A model generated the notes under the pieces. That model was not told the origin of the DNA, searched no databases, and was given only the letters and a program-made list of their open reading frames with translations. From Alphaproteobacteria bacterium (lineage in GTDB: Bacteria > Pseudomonadota > Alphaproteobacteria > DSM-16000 > Inquilinaceae): a stretch of DNA of 64,000 bases. The position numbers were made by a program, and so were the translations under genes. Location: positions 1 through 64,000 of the forward strand of contig JANQGH010000017.1 of assembly GCA_028277405.1 (NCBI GenBank), given 5' to 3'. Positions 54,405-63,836 of this stretch are shown piece after piece. Numbering within the stretch: the stretch's first letter is position 1; each line of letters starts with the position of its first letter.

Positions 54405-56501
54405 ATGAAACTGCGACACCTCCTGGGCTTGTTCCTTGCCGCTACCTTGTTGATGTCCGCCGTGATCGTGTGGCTGGCCATCGAGTTGAGAGATGCCCTG
54501 AACAAGGCGGCGGCTGCGGAAGCGCGCCAGATACAATCGATTCTGTTGGCTGACGATTTGCGCCAATCGTCGAATGACCTGACAAGGTTGGCGCGGTTGT
54601 TCGTCCAATCGGGCGACGAGAGGTTTGCCGACTATTTCCATCAGGTCCTGGCGATCCGCAACGGTGAGCTGCCGATTCCCGACGACTATGGCAGCATTTT
54701 CTGGGACCGGGTGATCGTCGGGGATGCCTCCCCCGATGCGGGCGGCAACGGTGAAGCCATCTCGTTTCGGGACCGGATGGCGCGCCTCGGCTTCACGGAG
54801 GAAGAGTTCGCGCTGCTGGCCGAGGCCCAGCGGTTGTCCGACGAACTCACGGTTATCGAAGAACGGGCCTTCAATGCGGTGCGTGGCCTGTATGACGACG
54901 GGACCGGCACCTATTCCACGCCCGGGCCGGCGGACCTGGAGTTGGCGCAGGACCTTCTCTACGGCGAACCCTATCTGCGCGCGAAAGCAGCCATCATGGC
55001 GCCGATCGCGCGCTTTCAGCAGCGCGTCAGCGATCGAACCGAGGCCGCGCTGGCGGCGGCGCGCAGCGAGGCCGACCAAGAGCTTCTGAGCATATTCATC
55101 GCAACGGGTGTTCTGCTGATCCTGCTGATCGGCCTGACCTTCTTCGTTCATCGCCGCGTGCTGGTCCGGGCGCGCGACCTCGCCGATGCCGCAACAGACA
55201 TCGCGGCGGGTGACCTGACCAAGCGAAGCGGCGTGCGGGGCAGGGACGAGCTCGGCGTTCTCGGCAAGATATTCGACGACATGGTATCGCGGCTGGCCAA
55301 CTCCCTGGCGCTGGTAACGGCGGCAAAGGATCGCATGCAAAGCGAGCTCGATGTCGGTCACGAGATCCAGATGAGCATGGTGCCGCTGATCTTTCCGGCC
55401 TTCCCCGAGCGTCCGGAGTTCAACGTCTACGCGGTTTTGAAGCCGGCCCGCGAGGTCGGCGGCGACTTCTACGACTTCTTCTTCATCGACGATGAGCGGT
55501 TCTGCATCTGCATCGGCGACGTGTCGGGAAAGGGCGTACCGTCGGCCCTGTTCATGGCCGTTGCCAAGACCCTGATCAAGTCGCGATCGGTCGACGACTT
55601 CTCCACCGCCAGCATCCTCACCCATGTCAATGACGAGCTTAGCGCGAATAACAATGAAAGCATGTTCGTGACGCTGTTCGTCGCGATCGTCGACACCAAG
55701 ACGGGCGACACCGTGTTCACCAGTGCGGGCCACAACCCGCCCTTTGTGCGTCGCAAGGACGGCACGCTGTTGCGTCTGGACCAGCGGCACGGGCCGATCG
55801 TCGGGATCGTGCCGGATGTCGTTTACGGCGAGGATCGCGTCAGACTGAACGTCGCCGACATCATGTTCCTCTACACCGACGGCGTCACCGAGGCCATCGA
55901 CGGCGATCAGACGATCTTTACCGAGGAACGGCTGGCCGACCTGTTGGAAACGGCGGGTTTGGACAGCGCCGAGGCGCTGGTGGACGCGACCGTTAAGGCG
56001 GTCGAGGTCTTCGAAGGCGACGTCGAGCAAACGGACGATGTGACCATCCTGGCCTTTCAGTTCAACGGCGATCCCGAAGGGGCCGCACCCGTGGTGCGGC
56101 GCCTAGCGATCGGCAACGATCCGGCCGAGATCGCGAAAGTCGTCGATGCCTTCGACAGGTTTGCCGACGAAAACGACATCCCCACGGCCCTGGCGAGGAA
56201 GTTCGACATCGTCTTTGACGAGTTACTGAGCAACATCATCGCGTACGCCTACGGCGATGATGAGGACCACGAAATCGAGGTCAAGATCGAAAAGTCAGGC
56301 CGGCGGATCACCGTGATCATCTCCGATGACGGCAAGCCCTTTAATCCCGTGGCCGCCGACACGCCGGATATTGGTAAGCCCCTGGAAGACCGAGAGATTG
56401 GCGGCCTGGGCATTCACCTGGCGCGCAACCTGGTCGACGACATGGCGTATCAGCGCCGCATCGGCAGGAATGTGACAACCCTGACGGGCCATATCGGCTG
56501 A
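54405..56501 (+). CDS. Membrane sensor with HAMP, SpoIIE/PP2C phosphatase and HATPase domains
   Basis: A 698-residue protein if started at the ATG at 54405 (MKLRHLLGLFLAATLL); an ATG four codons earlier is possible. Transmembrane helix 1 (about 5-25), a periplasmic sensor region (about 30-225), transmembrane helix 2 (SIFIATGVLLILLIGLTFFV) and a HAMP linker (AATDIAAGDLTKRSG) are followed by the phosphatase core. Its metal-site motifs are EVGGDFYDFF, GDVSGKGVPSALFMA, FTSAGHNPPF, LYTDGVTEA and ETDDVTILAF-like. The last 130 or so residues are a GHKL ATPase of the RsbW type (FDELLSNIIAYAYGD, GGLGIHLARNLVDDM). It probably runs a partner-switching pathway on an anti-sigma-antagonist; no such protein is adjacent. 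Confidence 0.92.
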   Translation: MKLRHLLGLFLAATLLMSAVIVWLAIELRDALNKAAAAEARQIQSILLADDLRQSSNDLTRLARLFVQSGDERFADYFHQVLAIRNGELPIPDDYGSIFWDRVIVGDASPDAGGNGEAISFRDRMARLGFTEEEFALLAEAQRLSDELTVIEERAFNAVRGLYDDGTGTYSTPGPADLELAQDLLYGEPYLRAKAAIMAPIARFQQRVSDRTEAALAAARSEADQELLSIFIATGVLLILLIGLTFFVHRRVLVRARDLADAATDIAAGDLTKRSGVRGRDELGVLGKIFDDMVSRLANSLALVTAAKDRMQSELDVGHEIQMSMVPLIFPAFPERPEFNVYAVLKPAREVGGDFYDFFFIDDERFCICIGDVSGKGVPSALFMAVAKTLIKSRSVDDFSTASILTHVNDELSANNNESMFVTLFVAIVDTKTGDTVFTSAGHNPPFVRRKDGTLLRLDQRHGPIVGIVPDVVYGEDRVRLNVADIMFLYTDGVTEAIDGDQTIFTEERLADLLETAGLDSAEALVDATVKAVEVFEGDVEQTDDVTILAFQFNGDPEGAAPVVRRLAIGNDPAEIAKVVDAFDRFADENDIPTALARKFDIVFDELLSNIIAYAYGDDEDHEIEVKIEKSGRRITVIISDDGKPFNPVAADTPDIGKPLEDREIGGLGIHLARNLVDDMAYQRRIGRNVTTLTGHIG

Positions 56502-56747
56502 TCGGCGGCAATGTGCCTGGGGCGGCGGACGAGGGTAGTCGAGGCGTTCGAGATCGCGGCGCCGAAACGGTATCGCAATTTGATTAACCTCGGCCCCGCA
56601 ATCTCGCCCCGTGTCATGGCTCTTTCGCACGACGCTGATATACTTTGGCCGCGTGCTCATGCTGCGGCGCGATTTCTCGCGTTGAGCACCGGTCGGCCGT
56701 CGGCCAGTGCGAAGCGGACCGCCTGAAAAAGCCCCGGGGAGGCGACG

Positions 56748-59700
56748 ATGACGACGTTGAAAGTCAATCTAAGCGCGCAACTTCAAACGGCGCTGTCGAG
56801 CCAGGGCGTTTATGCCTACGCGGTCTATTTCGACCCCAACAACAATGGGACGCCGGTCTGGCACAATCTGGTCGTCGACGGCGCCGTCCAATCGTCCGGC
56901 ACGGTCGATATCCCCCTGCCGACGGAACTCAAGGGCGGCAAGATCTACTTCCTGGTTCAAAGCCGGGAGGCGGGCGAGCCGGCCAACCTGCCGACCGTGA
57001 TCACCCAGGAAAGCGATATCAGCTTCAAGAACGCGGCGGACCAGGACTTCCGCTACGACAGTTTCGAGGTAACCCTTGAAAGCACCGCGAATGACGTCGG
57101 GAACCTGACCTCGGTGAACGGCTTCGGCCTGCCGATGGAAGTGAGCGTCACCTACAGCGACGGCAGCACGGATACGCGCGGCTACAAGGTCTCGGCCAAT
57201 GACCTGTTCCAGGCCTTCGAGGATGCCGGCAACACGCCCGTGCTGTACACCGAAGGACCGCTGAACGGCCAGAACCGTGGCGTGATCTCGCCGTCGGAGG
57301 CATTGGCGCAGGTGCCGCCCAATACCACGTTCAAAGCCTCGGACTGGGACACGTACATCGCGTCGCTGCAAGTCGAAGACCCCGATGTCGAGATTGCCGG
57401 CTTCTTCAACGGCGCCGCTGACGCAAACGGCGTCTATCACAATGCCGGCTTTTTCTCCTACGCGCTGGAATGGGATAGTGCGGAGGCCGCCTTCTGGCTG
57501 AGCCCGGCCGCCAACAGCGAGATCAAGGGGTTCATCAAGATCACCCCGGCCGACCTTGCCAACAGCATCTATTCCACGTTGGGTGATGTCGGCATCTACG
57601 CCAGCAAGACCGACACAGAGCCCTATCGGATCTTGAACAACACCGACTTCGCCACCGGCGAGTACAGCATGAACACCGGTGAGAACAACCAGTGGGGCGC
57701 TGTACTGGCCAATTTCCTGACCGGGTTCACGGCCGGGTTCTACGGCACGTCGGGAAAGTCGCTCAATCCGCTCGATACGGCGCCGATCGACCTCAATGAC
57801 AATTGGAACTGGGATCCAAGCTATGCCTTCAGCAAAAACCTGACCGCACCGCCGGATCCCACCAGCCACTTTCAAGACGCCTATTCGGAGTTCTTTTTCT
57901 TCAACTCCAATTCCTACGGGTCCGGCTACTCCGACAATCTGATGCGGCAATACTCGGTCGGCGGGCCGTTGATCGACGTCTCGAACCCGACAGAGCCGGA
58001 CAAGGGCCAGAATGTCAGCGAAATCGGCATCACCCTGTTTGCCGACAACGAAACGCCCACCGGCTACGTCACGCCGGAGATCTACAACTACATCGCCCCG
58101 AACGGCGGGAAGTACGTCGCCATCGATGGCAACACCCCGACCGGCAACAACATCAAGTTCAACTTCGCCAATGCCCGCATGGTGATGTCGGAAGATACCG
58201 CGATATCGCTCGACATGATCACGGGCTGGACGACGGGCGGCGAGCCGATCTGGACGACCATTGCGTTCGATGCCCCCGCCGGCCAGTCGCCCTGGCAGAA
58301 CTGGACTCTGGTATACACGCCGGACGGGCAGGGCGGCGGGACCTGGTCGGCACAAATCGCGCCCAATACCTCACAAGGGCCCGGGAACCTGCTGATTTCG
58401 AACTTCCAGACGCCCGAGGAAGGCAAGTACTGGTATCGGCTGAACATCGGCGAGGGCGCGGACAAAAAGACCTATAATCTCTATTACGAGGCGGCCAACG
58501 ATCCGGACGGCAAGCCGCAATTCCTGAACCCTAACTTTGGGTCGCAGCAGGGTGGGCTGGCCATCGACGGGTTGGCGACCATCGCCGGACCGGCCGTGAC
58601 GACCCAAACGGTCACGACGTTTACCGTCAATCTGCTCTACGGCGCGACCAACACGCTCGATCCCGACGTGCTGGAACGAAACCCATCGGTGGCGGAAGGC
58701 ACGCACGGCAAGCCGTTTTCCGGATCGGTGCCGTTCGCGCCGGTGGCCGGCACGATTGCCACCGGCAACGTCTTCCAGGCCCTGGACGGTCAGACCGTGG
58801 CGGACACAAACACAATCACCACGTCGGAGGCGCAAATCGCCTTCGGCTGGACCGGGCTGAACGACGGCGCCGCCGCGTCCAAGGACTGGATCAAGCAATA
58901 CACCAACAAGATCGGCGCCCTGAACACGGCCAAGGTCGACCTCGTCTTGAACGGCCAGACGGTCCTGTCCCTGACCACGTCCGCCGACCTTGATGGCCAG
59001 TGGCGAACGCCCAGCCATCATCTGGGTAACGGTGAATACACCATCACCATGTCGGAGTTCGCGGCCGCCGACGCCGCCCATGCGGCGCTTCTCGGGCTGA
59101 AAAGTGAAGCGTTGACCCTAACCGTCGCGACCGCCGACCTGGATCTTGCCATCGTTGGCGGAGGATCGGGACCGGATCTCGACGGTCTCGGTCTGGTCGC
59201 GGCCGGGCCCGATGGTCCTTCCGGCAACTGGATCGAACTTCAAGTCGTGCGGTCCTCGCCCTTCTCCGACGGCGCCGTGATCTTGGTCTATGCCACGAAC
59301 GAGCAGGGGGATCTGGTCAGCCGCGACGGCCTCGAGGTCGGCCCTGGCGTGACCATTGAAGACGCCACCTTGGCAACGATCGGAACGGTTCGCGACGATG
59401 CGGGACGTGCGTTCCTGAAGGGCGCGCAAAGCGTTTATCTGCAAACCGGCCTGGAACTGCACTTCGCGGTTCTCAAGGACGACGAGGAGATCGACCGCGA
59501 CGCGGACGTGACCATCGCTGCGTTGCCCGATGGCAGGCACAAGGTCGTTATCGGCGGCTATACCCTGATCACCGAAACCGAAAACGACCACACCGACGAC
59601 GTGACGCTCGCCGCGGCCCAGCGGCTGCACAATCAGGAATTCGTCTATCTCGATCACGGCGCGACGGTCGATGTCGACGTTTTCGGCAGCGCGGCCAACA

Positions 59701-60377
59701 CGAATACGCTCGGCTTCGTCCGGATGGATCTCGATCCGACGACCGGCGACTGGAGCGTCGGCGGTGTCGACTATGGCAACACCGATGCGTTCAAGAACGC
59801 GGTTGTCGCCAATCTGGACGCCAACTTCCTGTTCACGAAGGGCGGCAATTTCTCAGAAACTCAGTCATGGACGATCGCCGGGGACAGCGGTTACTACGCC
59901 CCCGTTCTTCTGACCCAGAATGGCGACGTCTTCGTCGTCGGGTACGGCAATCCAGAGGGCAACGAGTATATCCGGACGTACGGGCATAACACGTTCGGCT
60001 TTGAGGATCTGACCGGGGCGCAGGGCTCGGACTTCGACTACAACGACATGGTCGTCCGCGTTTCGCCGGAGGGGACCGGCGGCGGCATCGAGGCGCCCGG
60101 CGGTTCGCATTTGCCAGACTTCTTGCGCTCTATTCTGGACCGTCTGGGAGACAGGTTCGACTTTGGGCACTTGTCGGACCGGACACGACCGATCGACGAG
60201 CCAGAGCCGATGGGCTTTGCAGGCTTGTCGTTCGGACCGGAGGACGATCCGGAGCCGCCTCGGCCCGATCCGCCGGCCTTTGAGGGCCTTGCGGCCACGT
60301 TTACCGATGGCCCGCTGGCCAACATCTTCGACACATTCGACCAGCCAGCCGTGAGCGACTTCTTTGACTTCTCGTAG
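56748..60377 (+). CDS. Large GH64-like / DUF4114 protein, probably secreted
   Basis: A 1209-residue protein with GGGAGG upstream of the ATG. No signal peptide is visible. Residues 1 to about 430 follow the layout of the thaumatin-like GH64 beta-1,3-glucanase fold: VYAYAVYFDP, LKGGKIYFLVQS, VNGFGLPMEVSV, SDWDTYIASL, DAYSEFFFFNSNSYGSGY. The middle is made of beta-sandwich-like, threonine-rich stretches. Residues about 970-1115 contain DUF4114, with its acidic signature GFEDLTGAQGSDFDYNDMVV. The tail is proline/acid-rich and ends VSDFFDFS, an ending compatible with a type I secretion signal. Enzymatic activity is uncertain. Confidence 0.7.
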   Translation: MTTLKVNLSAQLQTALSSQGVYAYAVYFDPNNNGTPVWHNLVVDGAVQSSGTVDIPLPTELKGGKIYFLVQSREAGEPANLPTVITQESDISFKNAADQDFRYDSFEVTLESTANDVGNLTSVNGFGLPMEVSVTYSDGSTDTRGYKVSANDLFQAFEDAGNTPVLYTEGPLNGQNRGVISPSEALAQVPPNTTFKASDWDTYIASLQVEDPDVEIAGFFNGAADANGVYHNAGFFSYALEWDSAEAAFWLSPAANSEIKGFIKITPADLANSIYSTLGDVGIYASKTDTEPYRILNNTDFATGEYSMNTGENNQWGAVLANFLTGFTAGFYGTSGKSLNPLDTAPIDLNDNWNWDPSYAFSKNLTAPPDPTSHFQDAYSEFFFFNSNSYGSGYSDNLMRQYSVGGPLIDVSNPTEPDKGQNVSEIGITLFADNETPTGYVTPEIYNYIAPNGGKYVAIDGNTPTGNNIKFNFANARMVMSEDTAISLDMITGWTTGGEPIWTTIAFDAPAGQSPWQNWTLVYTPDGQGGGTWSAQIAPNTSQGPGNLLISNFQTPEEGKYWYRLNIGEGADKKTYNLYYEAANDPDGKPQFLNPNFGSQQGGLAIDGLATIAGPAVTTQTVTTFTVNLLYGATNTLDPDVLERNPSVAEGTHGKPFSGSVPFAPVAGTIATGNVFQALDGQTVADTNTITTSEAQIAFGWTGLNDGAAASKDWIKQYTNKIGALNTAKVDLVLNGQTVLSLTTSADLDGQWRTPSHHLGNGEYTITMSEFAAADAAHAALLGLKSEALTLTVATADLDLAIVGGGSGPDLDGLGLVAAGPDGPSGNWIELQVVRSSPFSDGAVILVYATNEQGDLVSRDGLEVGPGVTIEDATLATIGTVRDDAGRAFLKGAQSVYLQTGLELHFAVLKDDEEIDRDADVTIAALPDGRHKVVIGGYTLITETENDHTDDVTLAAAQRLHNQEFVYLDHGATVDVDVFGSAANTNTLGFVRMDLDPTTGDWSVGGVDYGNTDAFKNAVVANLDANFLFTKGGNFSETQSWTIAGDSGYYAPVLLTQNGDVFVVGYGNPEGNEYIRTYGHNTFGFEDLTGAQGSDFDYNDMVVRVSPEGTGGGIEAPGGSHLPDFLRSILDRLGDRFDFGHLSDRTRPIDEPEPMGFAGLSFGPEDDPEPPRPDPPAFEGLAATFTDGPLANIFDTFDQPAVSDFFDFS

Positions 60378-60477
60378 CCGTTCCTGGACCGGCCGCTGCC
60401 AGGATCCATGCTAACCTGCTGATCTCCACACCCGGACAAAGCGGGCGATCGCTGCGATGGCCGCCCGCTTGACCACC

Positions 60478-60858
60478 TTACGAGCCCCTGTGAGACCCGA
60501 GTTTTTGCGACAGCATCAGAGGGTTGCCGTCCGGGTCGTAGAAGGTGGCGAACTTGGCCGTGTGGGGGATCTCGATTGTCGGGCCGTCGAACTTCACGCC
60601 TGCGGCCTCCAGCCGGCCGCGCTCGGCCTCCAGATCGTTCACGCCGAAGGTCGGCGTCCAGCCGCCTTGCGGGTTCGGCTTTTCCACCTGTGCCAGGCCG
60701 AGGGTGAAGCCCGCGATGGGCGTCGACAGGCTGGCCCAGCCCTTTGCCTCGTCCTTGAAGAACGCCATGCAGCCAAGCTGGGCCTCGTACCAGGCCACGG
60801 CGGCGGCCAGGTCCTTGACCCCGGTCGAACAGTTGATCTCGTCCTGGAAATCCAACAC
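60478..60858 (-). CDS. VOC-family (glyoxalase/bleomycin-resistance fold) protein
   Basis: A 126-residue single VOC domain with a GTG start at 60858. Two beta-alpha-beta-beta-beta halves are visible (VKDLAAAVAWYEAQLGCMAF, then FGVNDLEAERGRLEAAGVKF) with the terminal FYDPDGNPLMLSQ containing a metal-ligand-type position. Function unknown. It is divergent from an HxlR-type regulator that probably controls it. Confidence 0.88.
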   Translation of the reverse strand: MLDFQDEINCSTGVKDLAAAVAWYEAQLGCMAFFKDEAKGWASLSTPIAGFTLGLAQVEKPNPQGGWTPTFGVNDLEAERGRLEAAGVKFDGPTIEIPHTAKFATFYDPDGNPLMLSQKLGSHRGS

Positions 60859-60877
60859 GGGCTAGCCCCCTCGTTCT

Positions 60878-60923
60878 GTTGACATTTTCGATGTCAGTAC
60901 TAAAAGTATATCAAAATGTCAAC
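60878..60923. promoter_or_regulatory. Divergent operator/promoter between VOC gene and HxlR-type regulator
   Basis: An 11-bp perfect inverted repeat GTTGACATTTT (60878-60888)/AAAATGTCAAC (60913-60923). Each arm contains a consensus -35 TTGACA for one direction. A third half-site ATGTCA (60891-60896) pairs with TGACAT at 60880-60885. The right arm covers the ATG of the regulator (60916). With -35 at 60879-60884 and a weak -10 TAAAAG at 60901-60906, the regulator mRNA would be nearly leaderless. Confidence 0.65.
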
Positions 60924-61500
60924 GAGATTTCGGGGTCGGGATGTGACGGAGCCGGTGGGCCGTGCGGTGGCGTTTTGGGGCTATCGGTGGTGCGCGCCGA
61001 TCGCGGCCGCGCTGCACGACCACGACCGGTTCTCGACCCTGCTCAGCGCCACCGGGATCAGTCGAAACGCGCTGAGCCGCACACTGGCGCGCCTGGAGGC
61101 GCTTGGGATCATGGTGCGCAACACGGGCTACGGACATCCGCTGCGGCCCGAATATGCGCTCACAGACTATGGCAAGATCGTCAGCGCAGAATGCCGCGCA
61201 TTGCTCGGGCGGATACGGCCTTCGGAGCGCGACATCATCCTGAAGAAGTGGTCGATGCCCTGCATCTGCGTCGCCCGGCCCGACGGGTCGAGCTTTACCG
61301 ACATACGCCGAACCTTGCCGGCGATCACCCCGCGCGCGCTGAGCTTGGCGATCGGCGACCTTACGTCGGGCGAGATCATCGACGTGCGCCGAACAAGCGC
61401 ACGGTCGCACGCCTCTTATCATCTGACCGACCGCGCGCTGGTCTACCGAAACGCCGGCTTAGCGATCAACGGCCAAATCAACCGTTTCCTCGCCGTCTAG
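60916..61500 (+). CDS. HxlR-type regulator with two tandem winged-helix domains
   Basis: A 194-residue protein. The first half (about 10-100) is an HxlR-like winged helix: FWGYRWCAPIAAALHDHDRF, ISRNALSRTLARLEALGIMV and RPEYALTDYGK. The second half (about 103-190) repeats the same plan in degenerate form: LKKWSMPCICVARPDGSSFT, ITPRALSLAIGDLTSGEIID and HASYHLTDRALVY. HxlR proteins are normally about 110 residues with one domain acting as a dimer, so this looks like an internal duplication. The start codon lies inside its presumed operator. Confidence 0.8.
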   Translation: MSTRFRGRDVTEPVGRAVAFWGYRWCAPIAAALHDHDRFSTLLSATGISRNALSRTLARLEALGIMVRNTGYGHPLRPEYALTDYGKIVSAECRALLGRIRPSERDIILKKWSMPCICVARPDGSSFTDIRRTLPAITPRALSLAIGDLTSGEIIDVRRTSARSHASYHLTDRALVYRNAGLAINGQINRFLAV

Positions 61501-61505
61501 CGCCT

Positions 61506-62336
61506 TCAGAAGGCGTAGCGCACGCTGACGAAGACTTCGTGCAGGCGCAGGGGCGCCATCGTCTCGCCGACCGGGATGGTGAACTCTCGGGGTGGGCGGA
61601 TGACCAGGATGTCGCCTCGATCGGTGACCACCTCACCAAGGTCGCTGTACCGATAGGCAAGGCTCAACACCCAATCCTCGGCGATGTCGACATCGAGGCC
61701 GGCGCCCACGCTCCAGGCGAAATCCGTGTGCGAGCCGCCTTGGGTGATCGTGGCGCTGCCCGGCCCGAGGGTCGGGAACTCGTAGTCCATTGCGCTCGTG
61801 TGGTTGTAGGCCACGCCCAGGCCGGCGCTGACGAACGGGTTGACCGGCCCCAGGTCCCAGGCCAACAGCGGGGCCGGGTAGACATAGCCGGTCGCCATCA
61901 CCGACAGGCTCTCCACGTCCGACCTGACCGGTTCGGTATTGTTCGGCACGTTGGAGAAATTGGCCGCGCCGTCGAAGCCCAGATCGGGCCGATAGCTGAC
62001 GGTCGCTTCCGCCCGCAGCCAGTCTTGCAGCCAGACCCCAAGCCCGGCGTCGATCAGCACCGACGAGCCGAAATCGCCATAGGCGCCGAACGGCCGACCG
62101 TCGGAGCCGATGCCGCAGCCGAAATAGGCGGCCGGATCGACCGAGGCACAGTTTTCGTCGCTGAAGGCCGCGTTTTCGGAAAAGGCGGCCCCAATGCCCA
62201 GCCTGACATCGAGGAAGCGATTGGCCTCCTCGGCCATCGCCGCATCCCAACCGACGCTCGCCGCCAGAAAGGCTGCCAGCGCGGCGGTTCCGCTCGTGAA
62301 CGCGCGGCCAGCCTTGACCCTTGCCTCGTTTTTCAT
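61506..62336 (-). CDS. Outer-membrane beta-barrel protein (OmpW/opacity-like)
   Basis: A 276-residue protein from the ATG at 62336 with a signal peptide ending WDAAMA. The mature chain alternates in beta-strand fashion (RLGIGAAFSENAAF, FVSAGLGVAYNHTSAMDY, DFAWSVGAGLDVDIAEDW, VLSLAYRYSDLGEV) and ends in VSVRYAF, with the C-terminal phenylalanine required for outer-membrane assembly. An eight-strand barrel is likely. Function unknown. Confidence 0.88.
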   Translation of the reverse strand: MKNEARVKAGRAFTSGTAALAAFLAASVGWDAAMAEEANRFLDVRLGIGAAFSENAAFSDENCASVDPAAYFGCGIGSDGRPFGAYGDFGSSVLIDAGLGVWLQDWLRAEATVSYRPDLGFDGAANFSNVPNNTEPVRSDVESLSVMATGYVYPAPLLAWDLGPVNPFVSAGLGVAYNHTSAMDYEFPTLGPGSATITQGGSHTDFAWSVGAGLDVDIAEDWVLSLAYRYSDLGEVVTDRGDILVIRPPREFTIPVGETMAPLRLHEVFVSVRYAF

Positions 62337-62445
62337 GCCCAGCCCGGCCCCCAACGTGTAGACAGGTTTTGCGATTGATGGTGGCCGTACGGTCTGTGCC
62401 TCACCATACGCCGACCGGCCGCCTTCTGTGCCGAGGATAGTGACT

Positions 62446-63747
62446 GTGGACAGCCCCTCGGGCAAGCCATTGGACGCGGAGCGCCCCGACCGCCGCAGGA
62501 CCAGCATCGTGCTGAGTTCGGTGGGCGAGGTCGTCGAATGGTTCGACTTCATGATCTATCTGGCCTTGGCCCCGATCCTGGCCAAGGTGTTCTTCCCCAC
62601 CGGCGATCCGCTGACCAGCCTGTTTGCCACCCTCGGCATCTTCGCCGCCGCCTATCTGGCCCGGCCGCTGGGCGCGATCGTCTTTGGCGGGCTTGGTGAT
62701 CGGGTCGGCCGCAAGGCAACGCTGGTGATCTCGGCCCTGGTGATGGCCATCGCCAAGCTGATCGAGGGCTCTTTACCGAGTTATGACGCGGTGGGCATCG
62801 CGGCACCGATCCTGTTCGTTCTCGCGCGTATGCTGTCGGGCCTGTCGCTGGGCGGTGAGTTCACCGGCACCTTCATCATGCTGTTCGAAACCGCTAAGCC
62901 GGGACAGCGGGCGATGATGACCAGCCTCGGCAACGTGATGTCCGGCATCGGCGTTTTGCTGGCGTCCGGCCTGGTGGCTCTGCTGGTGGGCGCGCTGTCG
63001 GCCGAGGCGATGCAGGACTGGGGTTGGCGCATCCCGTTCTACGCCGGCGCGCTGGTCTGCTTCGCGGCCCTGGCGATCCGGCTCTGGGTGCGGGAAACGC
63101 CGCCCTTCCGCCGCCTGCAGGAGCGGGGCGAGGTGGTCAAACGGCCGTTGATCGAAGCGGTGCGCCGGCAGCCGCGCGGTATTGCGCTGACCTTCGCCAT
63201 GTCCGGCTTCAACGCGCTGACCTACTATCTGGTCATCGCTTTCGTTGCGACCTTCCTGCAAAGCGATGTCGGCATGGACCATGCCACGGCGCTGACCATC
63301 ACCACGGCGGCGGCCCTGTTCAACGTCGTCTTCATCCCCATCCCGGGTTGGATCTCCGACCGGATCGGACGCCGTCCGGTTCTGATCTTCGCCTGCCTGT
63401 TCTTCGCCATATTCGGCTATCCGCTGTTCACCATGCTGGCCAGCGGCGCCTTCGTTCCGACGCTGATCGCCGCGCTGATCTTCGTCATCCCGGCGGGCTG
63501 CTTCATGGGGCCCTCCAACGCCGCGACCGCCGAGCATTTGCCGACCCGGCTGCGCTACAGTGCCTTCGCGCTCGGCTACAACATCGGCACGGGCCTGTTC
63601 GGCGGCTTCACACCGCTCATCGCCATCTGGCTGATCCATGCCACCGGCAGCAACGTGGCCCCCAGCGTCTATCTGATCGCAGCGGCGCTGGTGATGCTGG
63701 TGGTCACCTGGCGCCTGCGCGAGACCTATCGGGTCGAGATCGTCTGA
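62446..63747 (+). CDS. MFS transporter, metabolite:H+ symporter (MHS) family
   Basis: A 433-residue permease with twelve helices. The GTG at 62446 is chosen as start because GAGGA lies 8 nt upstream; GTGs at 62428 and 62440 also exist. The MHS signature VGEVVEWFDFMIY in helix 1, the loop motif GGLGDRVGRKATL, RMLSGLSLGGEFTGT and the second-half WISDRIGRRPVL are intact. Likely substrates are organic acids or betaine-like compounds. It is divergent from the beta-barrel gene. Confidence 0.92.
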   Translation: MDSPSGKPLDAERPDRRRTSIVLSSVGEVVEWFDFMIYLALAPILAKVFFPTGDPLTSLFATLGIFAAAYLARPLGAIVFGGLGDRVGRKATLVISALVMAIAKLIEGSLPSYDAVGIAAPILFVLARMLSGLSLGGEFTGTFIMLFETAKPGQRAMMTSLGNVMSGIGVLLASGLVALLVGALSAEAMQDWGWRIPFYAGALVCFAALAIRLWVRETPPFRRLQERGEVVKRPLIEAVRRQPRGIALTFAMSGFNALTYYLVIAFVATFLQSDVGMDHATALTITTAAALFNVVFIPIPGWISDRIGRRPVLIFACLFFAIFGYPLFTMLASGAFVPTLIAALIFVIPAGCFMGPSNAATAEHLPTRLRYSAFALGYNIGTGLFGGFTPLIAIWLIHATGSNVAPSVYLIAAALVMLVVTWRLRETYRVEIV

Positions 63748-63836
63748 GGGCGAGGTTTACGCCTCAAACCTCCACAAGCATCGATCCGCGCCATGGCTGC
63801 CTGTCCAATACCGAGCGGCAGTCCTCGCATCGGTGT

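Noticed and set aside
54249-56030. 593-codon frame antisense to the SpoIIE-type sensor
   Set aside because: Shadow frame with no domain, whereas the plus-strand protein has complete motifs.
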